NCBI GenBank assembly: GCA_037384445.1
Contig: JARRNY010000070.1
Span: forward strand, 1-57,703
Direction of reading: 5' to 3'
DNA from: Thiodiazotropha sp037384445
GTDB taxonomy: Bacteria > Pseudomonadota > Gammaproteobacteria > Chromatiales > Chromatiaceae
Length of the DNA stretch: 57,703 bases
Shown here in pieces: positions 23,813-33,407 of this stretch. Positions within the stretch are counted from its first letter, which is position 1. Each line of letters opens with the position of its first letter. Under the pieces are notes generated by a model. It did no database searches and had not been told where the DNA came from. It saw only the letters and a list, made by a program, of their open reading frames with translations. The translations under genes were made by a program, and so were the position numbers.

Positions 23813-25336
23813 ATGACGCAAATACGCCAGGATGACCTCATCCAGAGTATTGCCGACGCGCTGCAATATATCTCCTACTACCACCCAACCGACTTTCTCA
23901 AAGCGATGGGCGAGGCCTGGGAGCGCGAACAGAACCCCGCCGCCAAAGACGCCATGGCGCAGATCCTGGTCAACTCCCGTATGTGCGCCGAAGGCCGCAG
24001 ACCCGTCTGTCAGGATACCGGCATGGTAGTGATCTTCATCAAGATCGGCATGCAGGTGCAGTGGCAGGGAGAGATGACACTGAATGAGATGGTCAATGAA
24101 GGCGTCAGACGCGGCTACTCTCACCCCGACAACGTACTGCGCTTCTCCATGGTCAGCGACCCTTTGGGTAAGCGTCAGAACACCCGGGATAACACCCCCG
24201 CCATCATTCATACCGAGATGGTCAAGGGCGATAAGGTAGAGATCAAACTCGCTGCCAAGGGCGGCGGTTCAGAGAACAAGTCCCGCTTCAAGGTACTCAA
24301 CCCGTCTGACTCCCTGGTCGACTGGGTACTCGGCGAACTGCCGAAGATGGGCGCCGGCTGGTGTCCGCCCGGCATGCTTGGTATCGGGGTCGGCGGTAGC
24401 GCCGAAAAGGCCATGCTGATGGCGAAGGAAGCCCTGATGGAACCCATCGACATCCACGAGTTGATGCAGCGGGGGCCCTCCAACCGTAAGGAGGAGCTGC
24501 GCCTGGAGCTGTTCGAGAAGGTCAATGCCCTTGGCATCGGCGCCCAGGGACTCGGCGGACTGACCACCGTGCTGGACGTCAAGATCAGCGACTTTCCCAC
24601 CCACGCCGCCTCCCTGCCGGTGGGTATGATCCCCAATTGCGCCGCCACCCGTCATGTGGAGTTCACCCTTGACGGCTCAGGCCCGGCCATCCTGACCCCA
24701 CCCTCGCCTGAGGAGTGGCCCGATGTGAGCTGGGAGGCATCGCCCGATGCCCGCCGCATCAATCTGGATACGGTAACCCGGGAGCAGATTGCCGAGTGGC
24801 AGCCTGGTGACCTGATCCTGCTCAGTGGCAAGCTGCTGACCGGCCGCGACGCGGCCCACAAGCGCATCGCCGACCTCTTCGCCAAGGGAGAGCCCCTGCC
24901 GCAGGGCATCGATTTCACCAATCGCTTCATCTACTACGTCGGCCCGGTCGATCCGGTGCGCGACGAAGTGGTCGGTCCCGCTGGCCCTACTACCTCCACC
25001 CGCATGGACAAATTCAGCGAAATGATGCTGGGCCAGGCCGGGTTGCTGGGTATGGTCGGTAAAGCCGAGCGCGGTCCGGTTGCCCTGGAGGCCATCAAGA
25101 AGCATCAGGCCGTCTACCTGATGGCCGTGGGCGGCGCCGCCTACCTGGTCTCGAAAGCGATCAAGGGTTCCCGTTTGCTTGCCTTTGAGGATCTGGGCAT
25201 GGAGGCGATCCGGGAGTTCGAAGTGGTCGACTTTCCGGTCACCGTGGCTGTCGACAGCCGCGGCACCTCGATCCACCAGACCGGTCCCGCCGAATGGCGT
25301 TCTAAAATTGGAAAAATCCCAGTGGTAACGGAGTAG
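23813..25336 (+). CDS. Class I (iron-sulfur) fumarate hydratase
   Basis: 507 residues, matching single-subunit class I fumarases (FumA/FumB type). It interconverts fumarate and malate with a [4Fe-4S] cluster. Likely cluster Cys residues lie in RRPVCQDTGMVV, in the WCPPGMLGIGVGGSAEKAML region and in IPNCAATRHVEF. The C-terminal beta domain (LSGKLLTGRDAAHKRIADLF, then YYVGPVDPVRDEVVGPAGPT with TSTRMD) is complete. The enzyme is oxygen-sensitive, in keeping with a microaerobic lifestyle (inference). The 200-base gap upstream, after the sucB terminator, shows no clear operator. Confidence 0.95.
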   Translation: MTQIRQDDLIQSIADALQYISYYHPTDFLKAMGEAWEREQNPAAKDAMAQILVNSRMCAEGRRPVCQDTGMVVIFIKIGMQVQWQGEMTLNEMVNEGVRRGYSHPDNVLRFSMVSDPLGKRQNTRDNTPAIIHTEMVKGDKVEIKLAAKGGGSENKSRFKVLNPSDSLVDWVLGELPKMGAGWCPPGMLGIGVGGSAEKAMLMAKEALMEPIDIHELMQRGPSNRKEELRLELFEKVNALGIGAQGLGGLTTVLDVKISDFPTHAASLPVGMIPNCAATRHVEFTLDGSGPAILTPPSPEEWPDVSWEASPDARRINLDTVTREQIAEWQPGDLILLSGKLLTGRDAAHKRIADLFAKGEPLPQGIDFTNRFIYYVGPVDPVRDEVVGPAGPTTSTRMDKFSEMMLGQAGLLGMVGKAERGPVALEAIKKHQAVYLMAVGGAAYLVSKAIKGSRLLAFEDLGMEAIREFEVVDFPVTVAVDSRGTSIHQTGPAEWRSKIGKIPVVTE

Positions 25337-25342
25337 TCAGTC

Positions 25343-26329
25343 ATGAGCCTCTATAAAGCCTTTCGTATTCGCAAAGACAACATGAAGCATTCCGCCGGCA
25401 TCGAGTCACTCGAACTGCCAGCACCGGAGGATGGTGAGGTATTGATCCGGGTCAGCTACTCCAGCATCAACTACAAGGATGCCCTCGCCGGCACGGGCAA
25501 GGGGCAGATTCTGCGCCACTTCCCGCTCACCGGCGGTATCGATGCCGCCGGTGAGGTGGTGGAGAGCCAGGACAAGCGTTTCAAGGCCGGCGACCCGGTC
25601 ATCGTCACCGGTTATGAGCTCTCCGCCACATGCGACGGAGGTTACGCGGAGTACCTCAAGGTCGATGCCGACTGGGTCATCCCGCTACCGGACGGCCTGA
25701 GTCTGAAACAATCGATGATCCTCGGCACCGCCGGCTTCACCGCCGCGCTGGCGCTACATCGCATGGAGGTCAACGGCCAGCGACCCGACATGGGGCCGAT
25801 TCTTGTCACCGGAGCCAGCGGCGGTGTCGGCAGTTTTGCGGTCAATATCTTCGACGGCGAGGGCTATCAGGTCACCGCTGTCACCGGCAAGGCGGAACAA
25901 CACGCCTACCTGGAGCATCTGGGCGCCCAGGAGGTGATTGGTCGCGAGCAGGCAAAGGCCGGCCATCACGCCCTCGAACGCGGCCTCTGGGGCGGCGCGG
26001 TGGATAATGTGGGCGGAGAGATGCTGGCGGGTATCACCCGTACCGTAAAACCCTGGGGCAACATCGCCAGCATCGGCCTGGCCGGCGGCTATGAGCTGAA
26101 CACCACCGTCATGCCCTTCATCATCCGCGGCGTCAGCCTGCTGGGTATAGATTCAGTGGCTTGCCCCTCTGAGGTTCGCAGTGAGATCTGGCAAAGACTG
26201 GCCACCGATCTGAAACCCCGGCAACTGGACGAGATCGTAAGCCGGACCGTCAACCTGGAGGCGTTGCCCGAGGTCTTCGAAGAACTGCTGAACGGACAGA
26301 TCCTGGGCCGGGTGCTGGTGGAGATCTAG
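25343..26329 (+). CDS. YhdH/AcuI family zinc-free quinone-type (acrylyl-CoA) reductase
   Basis: 328 residues of the medium-chain reductase fold. The start YKAFRIRKDN, YSSINYKDALAGTGKGQI, the nucleotide-binding VTGASGGVGSFAVNIFDGEG, and VDNVGGEMLAG are typical of YhdH/AcuI, which reduces acrylyl-CoA with NADPH. The zinc-ligand cysteines of true alcohol dehydrogenases are absent. It starts only 6 bases after the fumarase stop, so the two are co-transcribed; a shared pathway is not obvious. Confidence 0.88.
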   Translation: MSLYKAFRIRKDNMKHSAGIESLELPAPEDGEVLIRVSYSSINYKDALAGTGKGQILRHFPLTGGIDAAGEVVESQDKRFKAGDPVIVTGYELSATCDGGYAEYLKVDADWVIPLPDGLSLKQSMILGTAGFTAALALHRMEVNGQRPDMGPILVTGASGGVGSFAVNIFDGEGYQVTAVTGKAEQHAYLEHLGAQEVIGREQAKAGHHALERGLWGGAVDNVGGEMLAGITRTVKPWGNIASIGLAGGYELNTTVMPFIIRGVSLLGIDSVACPSEVRSEIWQRLATDLKPRQLDEIVSRTVNLEALPEVFEELLNGQILGRVLVEI

Positions 26330-26380
26330 ACGTCAGATCAGTGCAGCACTGACTCAAGCAATCTGGCTGATAGAAATTGC

Positions 26381-26438
26381 TGGGGCTGGGCCCCACCCTA
26401 CCTGTGGTCCGGTATGTAGGGTGGGGCTCTGCCCCACC
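26381..26438. repeat. Dispersed hairpin repeat, copy B
   Basis: TGGGGCTGGGCCCCACCCTAC and GTAGGGTGGGGCTCTGCCCC face each other around a short spacer. Lies between the convergent yhdH-like and glgC genes. Related to 118-178, 48360-48419 and 49517-49573. The rest of the 283-base gap shows nothing recognisable. Confidence 0.75.
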
Positions 26439-26612
26439 ATCAGGTGCTGGATATGATCCCAAATGTTCTTAACTAAGTAGCATTGAGGTCTGATCTGACT
26501 TTTGGCAGTGGCGCGAGTTTATGCCTGTGACTCAGCGCGGCATTCCGCAGCGAAATCCACGCACAGTTTCGCTTAAATCAGTGCCATTCGTGGCGCATGC
26601 GGAACAACCCCG

Positions 26613-27833
26613 CTAGTCGAAGCGGTACCCCTTCGGCACCACCACGATCCCCTTCGGTGAAATAGAGAAACGGGCGGCGTCTCTCTCTTTGTCAAAACCG
26701 ATCTGCTCACCCGGCGGTACCACCACATCCTTCTCGATGATGCAGTTCTCCAGATGGGCGCCGTCCCCCACTTTGACCCCATTAAAAAGAATCGAATCGT
26801 GGATCACCGCCTCATCGCCGATTTGCACCAGGGGAAAGAGAAGGGAGTGCTGCACACTGCCACCGACGATGACCACACCACCGCCGACTATAGAGTTGAT
26901 GAAGATCCCCTCACTACCCGAAATCCCCGGCACCGTGCGGGCCGGCGGATTCTGATTCTGGTAGGTGCGAATCGGCCAATCAGGCTGGTAGAGATCGAGA
27001 GAGGGCACCGGGTCGAGCAGTTCCATGTTGGCTTCGTAGTAGCTGTCGATGGTGCCCACATCACGCCAGTAGCGGTCGGGGCTGACGCGTCCCTTTTCAC
27101 CACCAAAGTGATAGGCATAGACCCCTTCGGAGTCGATCAGGCGTGGCAGGATGTCCTTGCCGAAGTCGTGGCTGGAGTCGTCCCGCTCAGCGTCGCTCTC
27201 AAGTATCTCGATCAGCCGATCGATGGAAAAAACATAGATCCCCATGGAGGCCATCGCCCGGTTGGGGTCATCCGGTGAAGCTACCGGCTGTTGTGGCTTT
27301 TCGTCGAAGGCGGTGACTCTTCCCTCATCGTTGACGCTCATGACACCGAACTCACGCGCCTGCTCCATCGGTACCTTCATACAAGCCACGGTGACACCCG
27401 ATTTATGCTCCTCGTGATAGGCGACCATGGGCGCGTAATCCATGCGGTAAATATGATCACCCGACAGAATCAAGACCCGCTTGGCGCCACTGCGCTTGAG
27501 CATGTAGAGGTTCTGAAACACCGCGTCGGCGGTACCTGCGTACCAGTTACCGCCAGTGCGCATTTGCGGCGGCACTGCGGTGATGTACTCGCCCAGTTCG
27601 GGATTGAACAGGGACCAGCCATCGCGCAGATGCTTCTGCAGTGAATGGGATTTGTATTGGGTCAGCACCAGAATGCGACGCAGGCCTGAGTGGAGACAGT
27701 TGGCCAGGGTAAAGTCGATGACCCGGTACTTGCCGCCGAAAGGTACCGCCGGTTTGGCTCTCTCCTGAGTCAGCGGCTTGAGCCGCGAACCATGTCCTCC
27801 GGCTAAAATGACGGTCAAGGTATTTTCCAGCAT
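26613..27833 (-). CDS. glgC: Glucose-1-phosphate adenylyltransferase
   Basis: 406 residues from ATG 27833; the open frame reaches 27929 but the family begins at MLENTLTVILAGG. GlgC makes ADP-glucose, the committed step to glycogen. The nucleotidyltransferase motif LAGGHGSRLKPLTQERAKPA, the sugar-site AVPFGGKYRVIDFTLANCLH, and SGDHIYRMDY are intact, followed by a left-handed beta-helix C-terminus (VGDGAHLENCIIEKDVVV). GGGAG is 10 bases upstream. No other glycogen gene is nearby. The upstream gap to 28100 holds nothing recognisable. Confidence 0.95.
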   Translation of the reverse strand: MLENTLTVILAGGHGSRLKPLTQERAKPAVPFGGKYRVIDFTLANCLHSGLRRILVLTQYKSHSLQKHLRDGWSLFNPELGEYITAVPPQMRTGGNWYAGTADAVFQNLYMLKRSGAKRVLILSGDHIYRMDYAPMVAYHEEHKSGVTVACMKVPMEQAREFGVMSVNDEGRVTAFDEKPQQPVASPDDPNRAMASMGIYVFSIDRLIEILESDAERDDSSHDFGKDILPRLIDSEGVYAYHFGGEKGRVSPDRYWRDVGTIDSYYEANMELLDPVPSLDLYQPDWPIRTYQNQNPPARTVPGISGSEGIFINSIVGGGVVIVGGSVQHSLLFPLVQIGDEAVIHDSILFNGVKVGDGAHLENCIIEKDVVVPPGEQIGFDKERDAARFSISPKGIVVVPKGYRFD

Positions 27834-28099
27834 CGAGGCGCACTCCCGGGTAAAGCCATGTAGTGCGTGATCATATGGCCACGCGTATCCTTTTCCCAGC
27901 GCCAGTTGCAAGAAACGCACCCACCGCACGCAATATTGCCAGGATTCAATCGATTATTACGGCCTGATGATAGAGCGTGGTGCCAGAGGTGGACTCTGCG
28001 CACCATTGCCATTATCCGGGCTGGGCCAACCACGCCTCTGCGCACCAGATCGGTGCGGACCTGAGATGAGACGGCTCAATCAGAGGCAGTGCTTAGAGC

Positions 28100-28309
28100 T
28101 CAGTGTTCCCGATAGTGGGGATCGAGCCAGCATTGAGGCAAGGACTCGCCTGAAGGAAAGCTCATCTCATTCTTGCGGAACGACTCCGCATCCTGCAGCT
28201 CTTCCCCAGCGTGAAACCGGCCGACGATTTCTGCATGGTTGGGGTTGATCAGGTCGCCGAGGCTCAGTACTTCAACCAGTTTTTCACTGTTTTTCTGCAT
28301 CAAATACAT
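28100..28309 (-). CDS. Small hypothetical protein, 69 residues
   Basis: A very strong ribosome binding site (AAAGGAGGTCGAAAG before the ATG) makes this a real gene. It is acidic (LVEVLSLGDLINPNHAEIVG, then FHAGEELQDAESFRKNEMSF) and ends with QCWLDPHYREH. No membrane segment, no known motif and no family recognised. It lies downstream of the broken prfC on the same strand, with a 160-base gap that may hold its own promoter. Confidence 0.7.
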   Translation of the reverse strand: MYLMQKNSEKLVEVLSLGDLINPNHAEIVGRFHAGEELQDAESFRKNEMSFPSGESLPQCWLDPHYREH

Positions 28310-28471
28310 CTTTCGACCTCCTTTCCAATCAGCTGAGGAGTGATCAGTCTTTACTAAAAGTATGGTCGAGCCTTCTGCATTTGCAATCCGTATATCGCTC
28401 GGGACAGGCCTCGGAATGCTGGCCAGGTAGTTGTAGATACGAACCAGGCCAATGAACGCAAATGAAATTGA

Positions 28472-29918
28472 TCAAAGCTCGCGAGTAGCCAAAAACCGCA
28501 CGTCGGGCCAGCGTTCAATCGCCAGATCGAGATTGATCCGGGTTGGCGCCAGATAGACCAGTTGGTCATCGCCGTCGAGGGCCAGGTTATCGTGGGCCTT
28601 CTCACGAAAGCGCTCCAGCATCTTGGGGTCGTCGCACTCGATCCAACGGGTCGTGGCCACGTTGATTGGCTCGACGATCGCCTCCACTTTGTATTCGTGC
28701 TTCAAGCGCTCCACCGCCACATCGAACTGCAGCACACCGACAGCACCGAGTATCAGGTCATTGTTCTTCAGCGGCCGGAAGACCTGGGTCGCCCCCTCCT
28801 CGCACAGCTGCAACACCCCTTTGAGCAGGGCCTTCTGCTTCAGCGGGTCTCTCAGCACCACGCGACGGAAGAGCTCCGGCGCAAAGTAGGGGATGCCGAT
28901 GTATTTCAGATCCTCCCCTTCGGTGAAGGTATCGCCGATCTGGATGGTACCGTGGTTGTGCAGACCGATGATGTCGCCCGGCCAGGCCTCCTCCACATGG
29001 CGCCGCTCGTCGGCCTGGAAGGTCAGCGCATTGCTGATCTGTACCGTCTTGCCGAGCCGCACATGGTTCATCTTCATGCCTTTGCGATAGCTGCCGGAGC
29101 AGACCCGCAGGAAGGCGATGCGATCCCGGTGCTGGGGGTCCATGTTGGCCTGAATCTTAAACACAAAGCCGCTGAATTTTTCCTCTTTGGGATCGACCAT
29201 CCGCTGTTGCGCTGGGCGCGACAGGGGCGCGGGGGCATACTCGACAAAGGCGTCGAGCAACTCCTTGACGCCGAAGTTGTTGATTGCCGAACCGAAGAAG
29301 ACCGGGGTCTGCACCCACCTGGATCTTACCGCCGTGGGTGGCACTGAAGAGATGGGTGGCATCACTGCGCAGGTCGTAGACCCCTTTCAGCCGCTTACCC
29401 ATGCCGATGGGCCAGGTGATCGGGGCACAGGCGATTTTCAGCACCGACTCCACCTCATCGAGGATCTCCAGCGGATCGCGCCCCTCCCGGTCGAGCTTGT
29501 TGACGAAGGTCAGGATCGGCGTATCGCGCAGGCGACAGACCTCCATCAACTTGATGGTGCGCTCCTCTACGCCCTTGGCAACGTCGATCACCATCAGCGC
29601 CGAATCGACCGCGGTCAGGGTGCGATAGGTATCCTCTGAGAAGTCCTCGTGTCCGGGGGTATCGAGCAGATTGACGATCTCATCCCGATAGGGGAACTGC
29701 ATCACCGAGGAGGTCACTGAGATGCCGCGCTCCTTCTCCATCTCCATCCAGTCGGAGGTGGCGTGACGCGCCGCCTTACGGCCCTTGACGGTGCCGGCCA
29801 TCTGGATGGCGCCACCATAAAGCAACAGCTTTTCGGTCAGGGTGGTCTTACCCGCGTCGGGGTGAGAGATAATGGCAAAGGTGCGTCGGCGGCAGAGTTG
29901 TTCGAGCAGTTCGGACAT
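28472..29918 (-). pseudogene. prfC: Peptide chain release factor 3, broken by internal deletion and frameshift
   Basis: RF3 is the GTPase that recycles RF1/RF2 after termination. The 5' part, from ATG 29918, has the full G domain start (SHPDAGKTTLTEKLLLYGG, then DTPGHEDFSEDTYRTLTAVD, then FVNKLD) to HLFSATHGGKIQ, and then loses homology. The 3' part resumes in another frame at TPVFFGSAINNFGVKELLDA and runs complete to FLATREL at 28472. Compared with the 529-residue E. coli protein, about 48 residues between these points are missing (roughly 146 bases, not a multiple of 3). The lost segment belongs to the G domain, so no active RF3 is expected. prfC is dispensable in E. coli. Confidence 0.88.
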
Positions 29919-30123
29919 CGGAATCGATCGTTGGGGTAAAAGGTGGCGGATTATAACCCATTCCCCTCCTCCAATGTGCCCCAACCCCGGAGTGAAGTGA
30001 GGGAAAAGCAGGAGTTACCAGGAAATTCATTCTGCATTTCTGGCTTATTCGATGCACATCCATATATTTTTCTGCGTATATCATATAATTACGCTCAGGT
30101 AAGTGGGATTTCACGGCACACGC

Positions 30124-30828
30124 ATGGACCTTTCCATTACATCGTCGACAGCATTCAGCAACAGCTTGTCCGCCTTCGGCAGCAGAGCAGGCCAAGCCGA
30201 CCCTGAGCAAGCGTTAACGCCGCCCGCAGACTCGCAGAGCAGCAATAGTCAGACGGCTGCCTCTGAAAGCGCCTCTCAACGACCCGCTCGCGAACCCGAA
30301 CAGACCAGCCGCCTGAGCCCCGAGGAGCAACAGCAGCTCAGCGAACTGCAGCAGCGGGACAGGGAGGTCAAGGCCCATGAGCTGGCGCATAAATCGGCCG
30401 GCGGCCGTTATGTGACCGGTGGAAGTTTCACCTATCAGTCAGGCCCCGACGGTCACCGCTACGCCATTGGTGGCGAAGTGACCATCGACAGCTCTCCGGG
30501 CAGCACACCGCAGGAGACTCTGCGCAAGGCGGAACTGATCCGGCGGGCTGCTTTGGCCCCAGCCGATCCCTCACCCCAGGACTATCGAGTCGCCTCACAG
30601 GCCAATTTGATGGCAGCCCAGGCGCGTGGCGAGATCTCTGCACAACAGCGTGAAGAGGCTATGGCTCAGCGCGAAGCGGCACAGAAACAGCGTGAAGAGG
30701 CCATGGGCGAGGAGAACAGCCAGGAGATCAGCACCCAGGAGCGGCGGCGAGCCATCGCCTCTTTCGAAGCAATCGGCGGCACTTCGCAGCTGCAGAGTCG
30801 CCCTGACCCCATCGACGAGATGGTCTGA
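30124..30828 (+). CDS. SprA-related putative metalloprotease (CJM1_0395-like family)
   Basis: 234 residues from ATG 30124 (a GTG at 30103 is the alternative). The N-terminal 70 residues are low-complexity, rich in Ser, Gln and Ala. The family core is REVKAHELAHKSAGGRYVTG, then GGSFTYQSGPDGHRYAIGGE and VTIDSSPGSTPQETLRKAEL. It contains HELAH, an HExxH-type zinc motif. The C-terminus is a charged coiled coil (QQREEAMAQREAAQKQREEA). Activity is inferred from the motif only. A TATAAT at 30084-30089 may be its -10. Confidence 0.8.
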   Translation: MDLSITSSTAFSNSLSAFGSRAGQADPEQALTPPADSQSSNSQTAASESASQRPAREPEQTSRLSPEEQQQLSELQQRDREVKAHELAHKSAGGRYVTGGSFTYQSGPDGHRYAIGGEVTIDSSPGSTPQETLRKAELIRRAALAPADPSPQDYRVASQANLMAAQARGEISAQQREEAMAQREAAQKQREEAMGEENSQEISTQERRRAIASFEAIGGTSQLQSRPDPIDEMV

Positions 30829-30938
30829 ATAACCCACACTCGTGGAGTGTTAATTCGACCGCTTGCATAAACAGATCAAATCCCAGGAAAGTTACTTCCC
30901 GGTGTTAGAATGGCGCGTTTGGCTCGCCACTGTTTAGC

Positions 30939-32156
30939 ATGACCCCTATGACCCCTGCGGAACCCCGCACTCCTGTTCCGATCCTGTTGCTGGCTGCTCT
31001 GGTGGCCATGGCGCCACTGGCCATCGATGCCTACCTGCCGGCTCTGCCGACGATCGCCGCCGATTTCGCGGTCAGCATCCATGACGTAGAGCTCTCACTG
31101 AGCCTCTTTCTCGGCGGTTTCGCCCTGGGTCAGCTCATCGGTGGCCCCTTCTCCGACCACTTTGGACGACGTTATGCCGCCCTTACCGGTATCGGGCTTT
31201 TTCTGCTCGGTACCCTCGGTACTATCTTCAGCCCGCAAATTCACTGGATGTGGCTCAGCCGTGTGCTGCAGGCAGTAGGCGGAGGCCTGGCGGTGGTGAA
31301 TGCAACCGCCGTCGTACGTGACCTGAGCAGCGGCCGGGAGAGCGCCAAAAACCTCTCACATATGGCAGTGATCATGATGATAGCGCCGCTACTGGCGCCT
31401 CTGATCGGCATGCTGCTGCTCCGCTTGAGCCACTGGCGGGGAATCTTCGTCTTCCTCTTCATCTACGCCCTGGTGATCGGTATCGTCATTCTTAAGCGCC
31501 TGCCTGAGACCCTCATGGCCGATAGTGAACGTCCCAGTGTGCTGCGTCGTTATGGACAGATCCTGCGCCACCGCCATGCGCTGGGTTATCTGTTCTCCCA
31601 AAGCTTCACTTTCGGCAGCATGTTCACCTTCATCACCGCTTCACCCATGGTCTACATGGAGTACTTTAGCGTGAGTGAAACCCTCTATCCCTTTCTCTTC
31701 GGCGCCAATGTCCTTGCACTGGTCATTATGAACCGGCTCAATATCCATCTTCTCAGGCGCTATACCCCAAAAGGTCTGATGACCTTCGGCCAGCTGTTCC
31801 AGATTGGTATAGGTACGCTGCTGGTGAGCTATCTGGCCATCACCAGGCAGCCGCAACTGGGCGTGGTCGTTCTGAGCGTTATCCTGATTATCGGCGTTCA
31901 GGGCCTGATTGCAGCCAACGCCACTGCCAGCATGGTGGAGTTCTTCCCCCATAACAGCGCCACAGCAAACGCCCTGTTGGGTGCCAGTGCTTTTCTCATG
32001 GGTGGGATCTGTGGTTCTCTGGTGGGAATATGGGGGGATGGCACGCCAGGACCGATGGTGAAAATCATGCTCGGCTGCGCGATATTCGGGCTACTGCTGC
32101 GTTGGGCAATGCACTACGGCGGACCGCCTGCGACGACGCCCTCCCGCTCTCATTGA
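30939..32156 (+). CDS. Bcr/CflA family multidrug efflux MFS transporter
   Basis: 405 residues, twelve predicted membrane helices. Drug:H+ antiporter (DHA1) signatures are APLAIDAYLPALPTIAADF in helix 1, the loop motif GPFSDHFGRRYAALTGIGLF between helices 2 and 3, and RVLQAVGGGLAVVNATAVVR in helix 4. These fit the Bcr/CflA subfamily, which exports drugs such as bicyclomycin or chloramphenicol, or natural substrates such as cysteine. The real substrate is unknown. Monocistronic. Confidence 0.9.
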   Translation: MTPMTPAEPRTPVPILLLAALVAMAPLAIDAYLPALPTIAADFAVSIHDVELSLSLFLGGFALGQLIGGPFSDHFGRRYAALTGIGLFLLGTLGTIFSPQIHWMWLSRVLQAVGGGLAVVNATAVVRDLSSGRESAKNLSHMAVIMMIAPLLAPLIGMLLLRLSHWRGIFVFLFIYALVIGIVILKRLPETLMADSERPSVLRRYGQILRHRHALGYLFSQSFTFGSMFTFITASPMVYMEYFSVSETLYPFLFGANVLALVIMNRLNIHLLRRYTPKGLMTFGQLFQIGIGTLLVSYLAITRQPQLGVVVLSVILIIGVQGLIAANATASMVEFFPHNSATANALLGASAFLMGGICGSLVGIWGDGTPGPMVKIMLGCAIFGLLLRWAMHYGGPPATTPSRSH

Positions 32157-32201
32157 ACCGGGGATTGCAATCTCTCAGTCACTGTAGCGGTTGCAACAGC
32201 T

Positions 32202-32696
32202 TCACTTGTTACGCAGTGCGGAGGCTGCCAGGAGTTCGAGCGACATCACCAGCGCATCCTCACGATTCATATCGACGGCTGGATAGTAGCCCCTTCGACG
32301 ACCAATCTCGACAAAACCCAAATGCCCATAGAGGGCAAGTGCGGCCAGGTTGCTTTCACGCACCTCCAGGAAAGCGCTCTCCGCACCATGCTGACGGGCA
32401 ATCTTCAACAGCCGCTCGATCAGCTTGCGGCCCAGCCCCCTGCCCTGCCAATCGGGATGTACGCAAAGATTGAGGATGTGGCATTCGTCGATCACCACCG
32501 ACATCACACCATAACCGATCACCTGTTCATCCAGCTCAGCCAACCAGCAGCAGTAACCGACTCGCAGGCAGTCCTGAAAGATGCCCAGGGTCCAGGGAAA
32601 AGGGTAGACGGCCTCTTCGATCTCCAACACCTGCAGCAGATCCTCCTCACGCACGGGACGCAAGCGCAGCAGGGGGTCACTCAGCTGGGCACTCAA
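32202..32696 (-). CDS. rimI: Ribosomal protein S18-alanine N-acetyltransferase (GNAT)
   Basis: 164 residues. RimI acetylates the N-terminal Ala of ribosomal protein S18. The GNAT acetyl-CoA motif is HPDWQGRGLGRKLIERLL, preceded by ECHILNLCVHP and followed by AFLEVRESNLAALALYGHLG and IGRRRGYYPA, the last typical of RimI. The start is TTG, overlapping the stop of the upstream glycosylase gene (TTGA). This adjacency of a uracil-DNA glycosylase and rimI is common in gammaproteobacteria. Confidence 0.92.
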   Translation of the reverse strand: MSAQLSDPLLRLRPVREEDLLQVLEIEEAVYPFPWTLGIFQDCLRVGYCCWLAELDEQVIGYGVMSVVIDECHILNLCVHPDWQGRGLGRKLIERLLKIARQHGAESAFLEVRESNLAALALYGHLGFVEIGRRRGYYPAVDMNREDALVMSLELLAASALRNK

Positions 32697-33407
32697 AGCC
32701 CTTCACCCCGCAGACCGGAGAGAGCGAGTTGAAGATCCTGCCAGGCTTTCCCCTTTTGCTCAGGAGAGCGCAGCAGATAGGCCGGATGGTAGGTCACCAC
32801 CAGTGGAATGTGGCGTTCACCGTAAGCGTGGATACGACCCCGCAGCTTGCCCACGGTGATCTCTGTCTTGAGCAGATTTTGCGCCGCAATCCGCCCCACA
32901 GCGAGAATCATGCGCGGGCGCAGCAGCTCGATCTGACGTAGCAGGTAGGGTTCACACTGTAGCGCCTCTTGCGGCTTGGGGTCGCGATTGTCGGGGGGAC
33001 GGCACTTGACGATATTGGCGATGAAGACCGACTCCCGCTGAAACCCCATGGCCAGTAACATGGCATTGAGAAGCTGTCCGGCGCGACCGACAAAGGGCTC
33101 GCCCTGACGATCCTCATCGGCGCCGGGGGCCTCGCCGATGACCAGCAGATCGGCCTGCAGGTTGCCCACACCGAACACGGTCTGGCTGCAGCCACTGCGT
33201 AATTCGCAGCACAGCTGTTGCTGGGGGCTGAACTGAGTTCTCAATCTCGGCTTGCGCTGCAGTAACGACAGCAGGTGTGGGTTCCGGTGCTTCTGCCAGG
33301 GGAGCAGACTCAGCTATCTCCGGCGCAGGCTCTAGACTATCCCGCTGTTGCCACTGGGTGACCCCCATCGCTTTGAGATAGCCAAGGCGCCGTTGCTCAT
33401 CGATCAT
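32693..33407 (-). pseudogene. Family 4-type uracil-DNA glycosylase, frame-broken near its first iron-sulfur Cys
   Basis: The 5' frame (ATG 33407) encodes a typical N-terminus (IDEQRRLGYLKAMGVTQWQQ) and an Ala/Pro/Glu linker to TAAQAEIENS. The rest lies in the next frame: CELRSGCSQTVFGVGNLQAD, the active-site GEAPGADEDRQGEPFVGRAG, NIVKCRPPDNRDPKPQEALQ and VTYHPAYLLRSPEQKGKAWQ. Family 4 enzymes need CxxC before LRxG plus two later Cys to hold [4Fe-4S]. The later pair is present, but the first spacing is wrong (LCCELRSG), so short material seems lost or rearranged at about 33200-33240. The enzyme removes uracil from DNA. Confidence 0.78.
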
